Below, piece after piece: positions 15,207 to 21,104 of a stretch of 21,104 bases of DNA. Source of the stretch: a virus; the IMG/VR virus record IMGVR_UViG_3300027996_003090, positions 1 through 21,104 of that record. One strand, written 5' to 3'. The translations under genes and the position numbers were made by a program. The notes below the pieces were generated by a model. That model saw only the letters and a program-made list of their open reading frames with translations, was not told where the DNA came from and ran no database searches. Numbering within the stretch: position 1 is the stretch's first letter; the number at the start of each line of letters is the position of its first letter.

Positions 15207-17406
15207 CTACCACCTCAAAAGACAGCAAGCTTGAAAAATCAGCTTCGGATGCATTTGGAAGTGAAAACTTGTACCTCTGTTTTCCTACCTTCATTTCCCA
15301 GAATTGATTTTCAGCCTGGACGTAAATATCAGCTGTAAACCAACCATTAACATCGGTAGTGCCCAATGTTTCCCATTCATATATATGCAATGCAGTGCTG
15401 TTTATAAACCCTTGAAAAGGTCTTATTTGCACTACTTCACTTGCAACCGTACCATCATGGTCATATATATACCCGTCAAAACTGCAAACTGTTAAAACAG
15501 GAATGATAGGAGCAAGGTTGTATGTTATCGTCATCACATCAATAGATGGTGTAGTCAAACCATCATCACTGTGCAGAAATATTTTTGCTGTCGAGGCACA
15601 TTGAGTTGTTATCAGATCACTAATATCACTCACAAGCTCGGCGATGGTATTCGATTCTGCATACGTTCCGTTGCTGTCTTCAGCACTACCACCTGTCACC
15701 CATCGATCCTGTGCTCCACAAAGAGCCGTAAATTTAACTAGATCACTTCCAACTTCGGTAACGGTTGTAGATATGTTTTCCCAGTCAGAAGTTCTGAAGG
15801 TTGAATTTGGAACCAGTGCAGGGTTGGTTGTTGGATATATTTGGGATGTATAGGTTAAAGTCAATAAGTCTGCTGACATCTGGACAGTACCATCATCAAA
15901 AACAATATCCACATTTATATTGTCAGTTGCTGGCAGAGAGATGATATTGGATAATATTTCAGCCTCAGAATTTGATTGTGCATAGGTACCATCACTAGAC
16001 ACCCAACCGGAATTATAATATAAATCATTAATTACATAGTGCGGTATGTTTGCTTCGGTTGTTGAAAAGCTGGTGAACGTCTGTATTTCTCCAGCTCCTG
16101 AATAGGAGAATTGTGGTAGCTCTATTTTAGATGTTGGATAAACTGCACTGCTGTAAGTGAGTATTAGATTGTCGGATTCCATCAACGAACTGCCATCCCC
16201 GAAAACCAAGTCCACGTTCACTGTGTCCGTCTCTGTAAGGGCAGGTATATTTGTATTAACGTCGGCTTCAGAATTAGCTTGTGCATAGGTACCGTCACTA
16301 GATACCCACGCTGCACCGTTCCAATACTCATCATTTACTATATATCGAGGGCTGTTACCATCGGTTGTGGAAAAAGCGGTATAGTCTGAGATACTTCCTA
16401 GACCTGCAAAACTAAACTGAGGTAGCTCAATCTTAGACTCTATATACTTATATTCCGATAAGATGTACCCCGGAGTGTAGTTAGTAGTATGTTGAACGGT
16501 ATCAAACACTACTACGTCTTCAAAATAGGCATCAGAATTCCAAGTACCCCCTGCATTTGCCCCAACTCGGAAAAGACCTATATCCGAGTTTCTAGTTCCA
16601 GTAGAGATTAAATCGGATAGGGATAGTACTCCATCGATAAAAAGTCTAGTCTCACCACTAGTTAGATCGGTATTTACTTCGAACTCGTAGGTCACTCCTG
16701 AGTTAGGTAACCAAGTATCAGACACATCCAAAATAAGACCACCAGCCTGATCTGTTATGTATAAATGTAGTATTCCTCCACTACCATGATACATCCCTAT
16801 AGAGTTATCTGTCAGATTATGTCCTTCACAAATTACAAACATACCTCGTATTGTTAGTGGGCCTCCAGTATAATTAGGAGTATATTTAAACCTAAGTGTC
16901 AGTGTTTGCTGGCTAGATGCGTTACCTGCTGCGTCATAACTGACGTATTTGGAGGTACCTCCAGTGACATCCAACCGATTACTAACTACACTGGCTCCTC
17001 CGGTGGCGGTACCTGTTAGCACCCCCTCACCATAATTTAAATTGATGTCTGTGGTATACGTGCCAACCGACGTTGAATCAGTAGGTGCTTTGTCTTTTTG
17101 TTGTACTTTCCCTGCTACAAATTCAGCTTTTGTGTTATCGTAAGTAAACCCCGTATCATTCGCAAAATCCTCAGTGAAAGTCTGTCCTGTGGTAGTTATA
17201 AGTTTTTGTCGTACCACCCCAGCAGCAAATTCTGCTTTAGTATTATCATATGTAAAACCTGTATCATCGGCAAAGTCTTCGGTGAAGGTCTGATTAGGAT
17301 TATCTTGAAGCTTGAGTTGAGCTTTGCCGTCTACAAATTCAATGAGGTCTGTATCATATGAATAATTGCTGGCAGTCGTGAATTGATATGTAGTTATTGT
17401 TGTCAT
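15199..17406 (-). CDS. Mosaic fibre/adhesin-like virion protein with LamG-like domain and internal repeats
   Basis: This 735-residue protein is built from modules. Residues 8-110 hold two 36-residue repeats (QTFTEDFADDTGFTYDNTKA and a near copy) plus a degenerate first unit. Residues about 115-312 look like a LamG/concanavalin A-like lectin domain (LTLRFKYTP, YEFEVNTDLTSGETRLFIDG, YFEDVVVFD). Residues 324-425 and 426-526 are two 102-residue repeats opening with SKIELPQFS and containing WVSSDGTYAQ.NSEA; a divergent third copy covers 527-631. Residues 634-735 form a C-terminal beta domain (CSFDGYIYDHDG, DVNGWFTADIYV) like carboxypeptidase-regulatory or Ig-like folds. The start overlaps the previous stop as ATGA. 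Glycan binding at the virion surface is inferred from the LamG-like domain. The LamG region differs in base use from the rest of the window. Confidence 0.65.
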   Translation of the reverse strand: MTTITTYQFTTASNYSYDTDLIEFVDGKAQLKLQDNPNQTFTEDFADDTGFTYDNTKAEFAAGVVRQKLITTTGQTFTEDFANDTGFTYDNTKAEFVAGKVQQKDKAPTDSTSVGTYTTDINLNYGEGVLTGTATGGASVVSNRLDVTGGTSKYVSYDAAGNASSQQTLTLRFKYTPNYTGGPLTIRGMFVICEGHNLTDNSIGMYHGSGGILHLYITDQAGGLILDVSDTWLPNSGVTYEFEVNTDLTSGETRLFIDGVLSLSDLISTGTRNSDIGLFRVGANAGGTWNSDAYFEDVVVFDTVQHTTNYTPGYILSEYKYIESKIELPQFSFAGLGSISDYTAFSTTDGNSPRYIVNDEYWNGAAWVSSDGTYAQANSEADVNTNIPALTETDTVNVDLVFGDGSSLMESDNLILTYSSAVYPTSKIELPQFSYSGAGEIQTFTSFSTTEANIPHYVINDLYYNSGWVSSDGTYAQSNSEAEILSNIISLPATDNINVDIVFDDGTVQMSADLLTLTYTSQIYPTTNPALVPNSTFRTSDWENISTTVTEVGSDLVKFTALCGAQDRWVTGGSAEDSNGTYAESNTIAELVSDISDLITTQCASTAKIFLHSDDGLTTPSIDVMTITYNLAPIIPVLTVCSFDGYIYDHDGTVASEVVQIRPFQGFINSTALHIYEWETLGTTDVNGWFTADIYVQAENQFWEMKVGKQRYKFSLPNASEADFSSLLSFEVVDV
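15829..16437 (-). repeat. Two 102-residue coding repeats in the mosaic protein
   Basis: The unit starts at SKIELPQFS and ends at the next TSKIEL boundary. The two copies share DNA stretches such as ttgtgcataggtacc near 15976 and 16279, so the duplication is fairly recent. A third, much more diverged copy follows at about 15514-15828 and keeps NGTYAESNTIAE and VMTITYN. Confidence 0.8.
17077..17292 (-). repeat. Two 36-residue N-terminal repeats in the mosaic protein
   Basis: QTFTEDFA.DTGFTYDNTKA is repeated with a 108-base period. The protein copies are nearly identical, but many third codon positions differ, so the repeat looks old and held by selection. The sequence YDTDLIEFVDGKAQLK just upstream looks like a further degenerate unit. 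Confidence 0.8.
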
Positions 17407-17774
17407 GAATCGAAAGCCCCCAAAGCATAGATATAAGCCGTTTCAGAAGATACGATAGCCCATAGGTTATTGCTGTTGCCTCTTTTCACTCTCAGCAAAA
17501 AAGGATCTCCAGGCGACAATGGATAGGCATTGGAACCGCCCGCTGTAATCGTATTATCTTCGCCTATCCATATTATACCGCCCGTGTCAAGGTGTTTGAT
17601 GCTTACGGATTCAGCGTCATCAGGCAAATCAATCAATGTTGCCGTTGTAGTTATCAGTGTCCTGACAGCCCCAACAGAGTTGTATCTTGGATCAATTATT
17701 TTTCTGAATACCTGACTGCCTTTTTCTTCAAAGCAGTTTCGATTCAGATCACCAATCGGCGTCAATGACGGCAT
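17403..17774 (-). CDS. Small beta-rich virion protein, first gene after the capsid hairpins
   Basis: This protein has 123 residues. After a short N-terminus (residues 1-33), residues 35-120 look like one beta-sandwich: VRTLITTTATLIDLPDDAES, IIWIGEDNTITAGGSNAYPL, SPGDPFLLRV and LWAIVSSETAYIYALG. This 'IWIG..NT.....G.PL.PG....' pattern recurs in small phage structural proteins of unknown function. It is the first gene downstream of the double hairpin, with GAGGTGA before its ATG, and overlaps the 735-residue gene by four bases, so it may be the base or anchor for that fibre-like protein. The anchor idea is context only. Confidence 0.6.
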   Translation of the reverse strand: MPSLTPIGDLNRNCFEEKGSQVFRKIIDPRYNSVGAVRTLITTTATLIDLPDDAESVSIKHLDTGGIIWIGEDNTITAGGSNAYPLSPGDPFLLRVKRGNSNNLWAIVSSETAYIYALGAFDS

Positions 17775-17800
17775 AGCATCACCTCAAACATCAAACAAAT

Positions 17801-17822
17801 GGAAGGTACCGAAGCACCTTCC
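17801..17822 (-). terminator. Nine-base-pair UUCG hairpin downstream of the capsid genes
   Basis: On the transcribed strand GGAAGGTGC pairs with GTACCTTCC around a TTCG loop, with one G-U pair. The following ATTTGTTTGATG is only moderately U-rich, so termination may be partial. Its place after the capsid genes suggests a partial terminator or a block to 3' decay of the abundant capsid mRNA. Confidence 0.6.
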
Positions 17823-17848
17823 AAACAGGGAATAAAAACCGGATCGTT

Positions 17849-17862
17849 ACTCCCGAAGGAGT
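17849..17862 (-). terminator. Five-base-pair UUCG hairpin touching the stop of the decoration gene
   Basis: ACTCC and GGAGT pair around TTCG, starting at the last base of the TAA stop. A T5 run follows, but ten bases after the stem, so it is not a canonical intrinsic terminator by itself. With the second hairpin 27 bases on, it forms a tandem structure. Confidence 0.45.
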
Positions 17863-18272
17863 TAGAACTTTTTAATTTCCCATAAAAATACCATTTTGCC
17901 AGTCAACAGTGTTTCAGCTTCAATTGAAAACTGAAGCTTCTTTGTAGCTGATACTTTAACAAATCCCTCTGTACCGCCAGTTGTGGCGTTCTCAGGGATG
18001 ATAAAAGAACCTATTGTAAAAGTAGCAACGGGCTCTGAATTCAAAAAAGCGTCGGCAGTTTCATCACTCTCTACAGTCAGAAGCGCTGATCCTCCAGATG
18101 TAGGTGCGGTTGTAACCTTGACACCAACAAGCTTTACAAGCAAGTCATCGGCTGTAGCTGCAGTCATGACGTAATCGGCAATAGCTCCAGTATCTTCATC
18201 AAAATCGTAAGTTGTTTCATAAAATTCAGATGTATTTGAAAATGGTGCTCCAAAACTTCCTGTCTTTAACAT
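17862..18272 (-). CDS. Capsid decoration-like small beta protein
   Basis: This protein has 136 residues. The pattern TYDFDEDTGAIADYVMT, then LLVKLVGVKVTTAPTSGGSA, then a late LTGKMVFLWEI strand resembles a widespread family of small beta-rich virion proteins encoded just after major capsid genes. In those the core reads 'DF..DGGa.g...l.....p....i....v.v...PTSGGSA.......LTAGK'. A capsid decoration or stabilising role is inferred from family position and context. The start is one base after the upstream stop (TGATATG) with AAGGAAG upstream, and the gene ends at the tandem hairpins, making it the last gene of the capsid set. Confidence 0.6.
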   Translation of the reverse strand: MLKTGSFGAPFSNTSEFYETTYDFDEDTGAIADYVMTAATADDLLVKLVGVKVTTAPTSGGSALLTVESDETADAFLNSEPVATFTIGSFIIPENATTGGTEGFVKVSATKKLQFSIEAETLLTGKMVFLWEIKKF

Positions 18273-18273
18273 A

Positions 18274-18504
18274 TCATACTTCCTTTGTTTGTTTTTCTAG
18301 TTCAATTTTATTATTAGATAAATTCTTTTTCTTGACTTGACCAACGGGCCTGTCAAAAAGAACCCATACACCAAACATTTGACCATGAATGAGCCAACCG
18401 CCTGGCATAATCGTATGAACATTGTCGATCGCCTTCAGTTGATCTTTCAACTTTTCAGGTGATCGGGCCTCAAAATAATGCAGATTTTCATAATTGTTTT
18501 TCAT
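18274..18504 (-). CDS. Small protein of unknown function downstream of the major capsid gene
   Basis: This protein has 76 residues. The middle holds an alpha-beta pattern (YFEARSPEKLKDQLKAIDNV, then GGWLIHGQMFGVWVLFDRP) and the C-terminus is highly charged (KKKNLSNNKIELEKQTKEV). I do not recognise it. The start has AAGGGA six bases upstream. It lies 25 bases after the capsid gene and is almost fused to the decoration-like gene, so it should be co-expressed with both. It could be a minor capsid or assembly factor; nothing decides between these. Confidence 0.55.
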   Translation of the reverse strand: MKNNYENLHYFEARSPEKLKDQLKAIDNVHTIMPGGWLIHGQMFGVWVLFDRPVGQVKKKNLSNNKIELEKQTKEV

Positions 18505-18529
18505 TTTATTCCCTTGAACGATCCATTAA

Positions 18530-19396
18530 TTATGCTGCACTAGTGACCTTGTAACATTTTTTTGCACCATCAATGCTCAATTTGGCCCCAAAAAGAAGGT
18601 CAACTGACAAGGTATATCCAAACTGCTTGTTACCATGGAGATCTGAAAGCTTGAATTGTGGCTCCGTTTGAGCGGCATAAAGCAAAGCTTCAGGCAAAAA
18701 TGCTATGGATGATCCAGTCAGAGGAGCGCTGTCATCTTCATAGTTGATGAATCCGTAACGTTGCTGGCCCACTTGACCGCTGATCCTTGCACCATCTTCA
18801 AACCCAAACGTATCTGCGATTAAATTATTGTCAGAAAGAAAATCGCTGTAATAGCCAGGTCCCATTAAATTGTACCAAGGGCTTTCCTTTGACCAATGAG
18901 CTTCAGCACAGGCTTGTCGCATGTTTGCCATGATGGTGTTGCTCATTGCTGCAGTTGAGTTGATTGTATGATCAGGGTTTGAGGTGCTTGGTACCATCAA
19001 GGAATACAAGTATGTATTTATTTGACGGCCAACATCGTGCATCATTGCTTTTCTTACGTCAGGATTGCTTGAAGGATCGATGATGCTTTGGATTGAAACA
19101 AGATCATCAAATTCAATAGCAGATACTGCCCGTCTGTCAGCTTTCAAATCCACTTTTGAAGTTGTGATTTTGTTTGTCTCATATGTATCGGCGTCAACGC
19201 CCACTTCTCTGAGATCACTTTGGAGCTCATTTATTTGGGACACACGGACGGTATCACCCTTGAATCTTATTTCACCCTCATACGCTTTTGATACAAGCGA
19301 AGGAAGCAAAAAGGATTCCCTTAGTTCTTGCATGAAAAGAGTTGACCATTTTGTTTGGATTTGGTCTGCAACATCTGTCAAACTTGTTTTCGCCAT
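18530..19396 (-). CDS. Major capsid protein (HK97-fold, P22 coat-like)
   Basis: This protein has 288 residues. It shows features of the HK97-fold coat protein: an N-terminal helix (VADQIQTKWSTLFMQELRES) leading to 'GDTVRVSQI' strands, the ADRRAVSAIEFDDLVSIQS segment (E-loop/spine region), a long spine helix (KAMMHDVGRQINTYLYSLM), and a C-terminal P-domain ending GYTLSVDLLFGAKLSIDGAKKCYKV. Length fits the smaller members of the family. A separate scaffold is encoded immediately upstream and no prohead protease is visible, so cleavage-independent maturation as in P22 is possible; a protease could lie beyond the right edge. GGAG precedes the ATG by nine bases. Confidence 0.85.
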   Translation of the reverse strand: MAKTSLTDVADQIQTKWSTLFMQELRESFLLPSLVSKAYEGEIRFKGDTVRVSQINELQSDLREVGVDADTYETNKITTSKVDLKADRRAVSAIEFDDLVSIQSIIDPSSNPDVRKAMMHDVGRQINTYLYSLMVPSTSNPDHTINSTAAMSNTIMANMRQACAEAHWSKESPWYNLMGPGYYSDFLSDNNLIADTFGFEDGARISGQVGQQRYGFINYEDDSAPLTGSSIAFLPEALLYAAQTEPQFKLSDLHGNKQFGYTLSVDLLFGAKLSIDGAKKCYKVTSAA

Positions 19397-19454
19397 GATA
19401 AATAATCTCCAAAATTAAAAATGTGACCTCTTTTTTCATTTGAAGCAAGGGCTC

Positions 19455-20084
19455 TTATTTGTCTTCTGAATCCCAGTCGACTTCATTTGAGCGTTCCCTC
19501 ATTTCTTTTGAAGACTTGAGGCTTTTCCATTCACTAACAGTTAATCCCTTTTTGCCTTTGCCGCCTGTATGATTTTGCGGAAGGTCTGTTCTGGGATTTA
19601 TCAACAATCTTGTGTGTTCAGTTTTGAATTCATTGACACAGTTGTTCAATGAATCATGGTCTATTTGACCCTCATTATCCAAGTTGATCTTTTCTAGATC
19701 AACCAAACCGTAATATTTTGATTCAAGCTTGGAGCTTCCCAAGCCCTGCAAAAAACTTGTCAGCTTGTGAGTATCAACCAGCCTTTTTGTCGACTGATCC
19801 AACAAGCCCCTGGTCTCATCAATTTCACGCTGTTTTTCACTTAAAACTTCATCAAATTTCTTTTCTTCAATGAGAGCTTTTTCAGCCTGTTCTTGATCCT
19901 TGCTTTTGTATACAGCCAATTCAGCCAATGCATCAGAATGCTTGTCTGAAAGCCTTTTTTTCTCTCCAAGAACTTTTTGGAAAGAAGAATAACTAACTCT
20001 TTTGTCGTCTGAATTATAACCCACTGGGTCGCCCGCTGGGCTGTTTGGAAGTGTCACATCTGCTTTGTCCGAATCTGTAGTCAT
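19455..20084 (-). CDS. Capsid scaffolding protein
   Basis: This 209-residue, highly charged protein has a predicted coiled coil over residues about 38-106 (KKRLSDKHSDALAELAVYKS, EKQREIDETRGLLDQSTKRL). An N-terminal disordered acidic stretch carries the VSYSSFQKVLGEKKRL segment typical of phage scaffolds. A basic patch GGKGKKG at 174-180 is followed by an acidic C-terminus. Scaffolds fill the prohead and guide coat assembly through a C-terminal coat-binding element. The gene lies directly upstream of the capsid gene, the standard order. Low sequence conservation in the family means the call rests on coiled coil, charge, length and position. Confidence 0.83.
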   Translation of the reverse strand: MTTDSDKADVTLPNSPAGDPVGYNSDDKRVSYSSFQKVLGEKKRLSDKHSDALAELAVYKSKDQEQAEKALIEEKKFDEVLSEKQREIDETRGLLDQSTKRLVDTHKLTSFLQGLGSSKLESKYYGLVDLEKINLDNEGQIDHDSLNNCVNEFKTEHTRLLINPRTDLPQNHTGGKGKKGLTVSEWKSLKSSKEMRERSNEVDWDSEDK

Positions 20085-20111
20085 GATGGTATCATCCCTA
20101 TTTTAAAATTG

Positions 20112-20576
20112 TCAAATTTTTTTAATCAGTTTTTCAATCCTCTTTTCATACTGCCTGTGCATCGCAGTGAAATCCGCCCTGCCTATGAAAAGAAATGGTC
20201 TACCCTGTTCTGCCTGTCCTGATGCCTTGTCGTTATTTTTCCTATCCCTCCATCCAATTAGCAAATTTTTCTTTGTAGCACTTATCACAGTCATCTTATT
20301 CAGCATGGCACCAGTCAATGTGAGGTTTGACTTGTTGCCTGATGCTGCTTTTGGATGTTTTCCTTTAATCTTTTTTCTGAGTTTTGCATAGTTGTCTGTC
20401 ACACGCTTGATAGTTCGCTTGTTGCCACCTGCCTTTGCAACGCCCTTGTATTCATTTCTAGTTCTGTTTCGGATCAGTGTTATTGTACGTTTTCCGAGCA
20501 ATCGCATTTCCTTGCCTGAACTGATGTTTTTTAAAAATGCTTCCATTTTTTTAATCGCAGGATCTTTTTTTGCCAT
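20112..20576 (-). CDS. HK97-gp10-like (tail-completion type) protein, copy 2
   Basis: This 154-residue, strongly basic protein aligns with the gene just upstream at matching spacings: LIRNRTRNEY (34-43), NLTLTGAM (84-91), a short glycine-containing strand LLIGW, and GRPFLFIGRADF (125-136). That arrangement, 'L..tG.m...i......iG........GRPFL', is typical of HK97-gp10-like and Mu gpG-like virion morphogenesis proteins that join head and tail. The ribosome binding site GGAGG overlaps the end of the upstream gene (GGAGGGGTAG), so the two are likely coupled. The role in head-tail joining is inferred; a DNA-binding role is possible given the charge. Confidence 0.6.
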   Translation of the reverse strand: MAKKDPAIKKMEAFLKNISSGKEMRLLGKRTITLIRNRTRNEYKGVAKAGGNKRTIKRVTDNYAKLRKKIKGKHPKAASGNKSNLTLTGAMLNKMTVISATKKNLLIGWRDRKNNDKASGQAEQGRPFLFIGRADFTAMHRQYEKRIEKLIKKI

Positions 20577-20578
20577 GA

Positions 20579-21055
20579 CTACCCCTCCAGTTCTTCAGCC
20601 ACTTCTTGTGCGTAATCGTCAAGTATGGGCTGTAAATCCTTTTTTAAAATGTCAAGGAACGGACGAGCCTTGCCAGGTATAGGCGATTTCTTTCCATATG
20701 TACCTCTTATATTGCCTTCAGCCTTTCGTTCGTTTTTTGTATTCTTGGTGTACCCCACAACAATCTGTCCGTCTTTTGAAGCTCCCTTGAAGTATCTGAT
20801 TGCCTCAATCATCGAATGGGTGAGTGCAAGATCAACAGGCCCGCTTGCACTCACTCCTTTTTTCTTTGCATATTGCTTTGTGTATTTTCCAGCCTTTCCA
20901 GCCCAATCACGGCTATAGACATTATATCCAAGCCGTGTCCTGTCCTGAATGAACTTTATAACCCTGGATGCAACTTCATGCCTGTCATCAGCGTCAAGGT
21001 AATCAGGTATTGCTACCTTCAGTTTCGTTTCCGTCTTGTTCCGTTGGCTCGCCAA
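20579..21055 (-). CDS. HK97-gp10-like (tail-completion type) protein, copy 1
   Basis: This 158-residue basic protein starts at TTG (21055), with AGGAGG eight bases upstream. The family-like elements are FIQDRTRLGY (35-44), DLALTHSM (75-82), GQIVVGYT and ARPFLDI (130-136), matching the pattern of tail-completion proteins such as HK97 gp10 and Mu gpG. The TTG lies 53 bases inside the end of the upstream gene, in another frame. Its partner downstream shows the same motif order, pointing to an old tandem duplication. Location before the scaffold, rather than after the capsid gene, is not the usual place for this family. Function is inferred from motif layout. Confidence 0.6.
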   Translation of the reverse strand: MASQRNKTETKLKVAIPDYLDADDRHEVASRVIKFIQDRTRLGYNVYSRDWAGKAGKYTKQYAKKKGVSASGPVDLALTHSMIEAIRYFKGASKDGQIVVGYTKNTKNERKAEGNIRGTYGKKSPIPGKARPFLDILKKDLQPILDDYAQEVAEELEG

Positions 21056-21104
21056 AACTTAAAACCTCCTCGTCGTCTTCAATCTCAACCATCAATTCAT
21101 CGAT
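21003..21104 (-). CDS. C-terminal end of an upstream gene, probably head-associated (cut by window edge)
   Basis: Thirty-three codons plus TGA remain: an acidic, flexible tail (MVEIEDDEEVLSFGEP, then TEQDGNETEGSNT). In the standard order a portal, terminase or minor head protein would stand here, but the visible residues carry no diagnostic motif. The next gene starts within its last 53 bases. Confidence 0.6.
   Translation of the reverse strand: MDELMVEIEDDEEVLSFGEPTEQDGNETEGSNT

Noticed and set aside
19397-19454. Promoter in the 58-base gap before the capsid gene
   Set aside because: A/T-rich, but no -35 and -10 pair at proper spacing could be found by eye.

Overview
The window is the late structural region of a tailed double-stranded DNA phage or prophage (Caudoviricetes). 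Every gene I can support lies on the minus strand, so it is read here from the right edge (upstream) to the left edge (downstream). A major tail protein, a frameshifted tail assembly chaperone pair and an 846-residue tape measure protein indicate a long flexible tail (siphovirus type). By the usual tape-measure ruler the tail should be about 125-130 nm, close to lambda. The DNA looks about 40% G+C by eye, genes are packed with 1-4 base overlaps or short gaps, and most starts carry a clear AGGAG-like ribosome binding site. The last gene looks like a Tae4-type peptidoglycan amidase, a family that acts on meso-diaminopimelate peptidoglycan, so the host is probably Gram-negative. I cannot name the host.

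Capsid module (about 21104-17862): the tail end of an unidentified, probably head-associated gene; two adjacent related HK97-gp10-like (tail-completion type) proteins; a coiled-coil scaffolding protein; an HK97-fold-like major capsid protein; a 76-residue unknown; and a small beta-rich protein resembling post-capsid decoration proteins. The module ends at two UUCG-tetraloop hairpins (17801-17862).

Virion beta-protein island (17774-12747): four genes encode beta-rich, repeat-rich or carbohydrate-binding-like proteins. They include a 735-residue mosaic protein with N-terminal repeats, a LamG/concanavalin-like domain and about 100-residue repeats. The island lies between the capsid genes and the head-tail connector, which suggests capsid fibres or decorations rather than tail-tip fibres.

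Neck and tail module (12734-3895): a head-tail connector protein fused to a beta domain; a putative tail terminator; the major tail tube protein with an inserted beta domain; the tail assembly chaperone pair with an A_AAA_AAG slippery site; the tape measure protein; a distal-tail protein with a discoidin-like domain; and a large tail-tip/hub protein.

Fibre and lysis end (3886-1): a small beta protein; a tail fibre ending in a self-cleaving peptidase S74 chaperone domain; a second fibre; and, cut by the left edge, a Tae4-like amidase that is probably the endolysin. No integrase, terminase, tRNA, CRISPR array or insertion sequence is visible, and I see no convincing promoter, so the block is probably transcribed from upstream of the window. 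Domain calls come from reading the sequence and recalling families; none was checked by a search.
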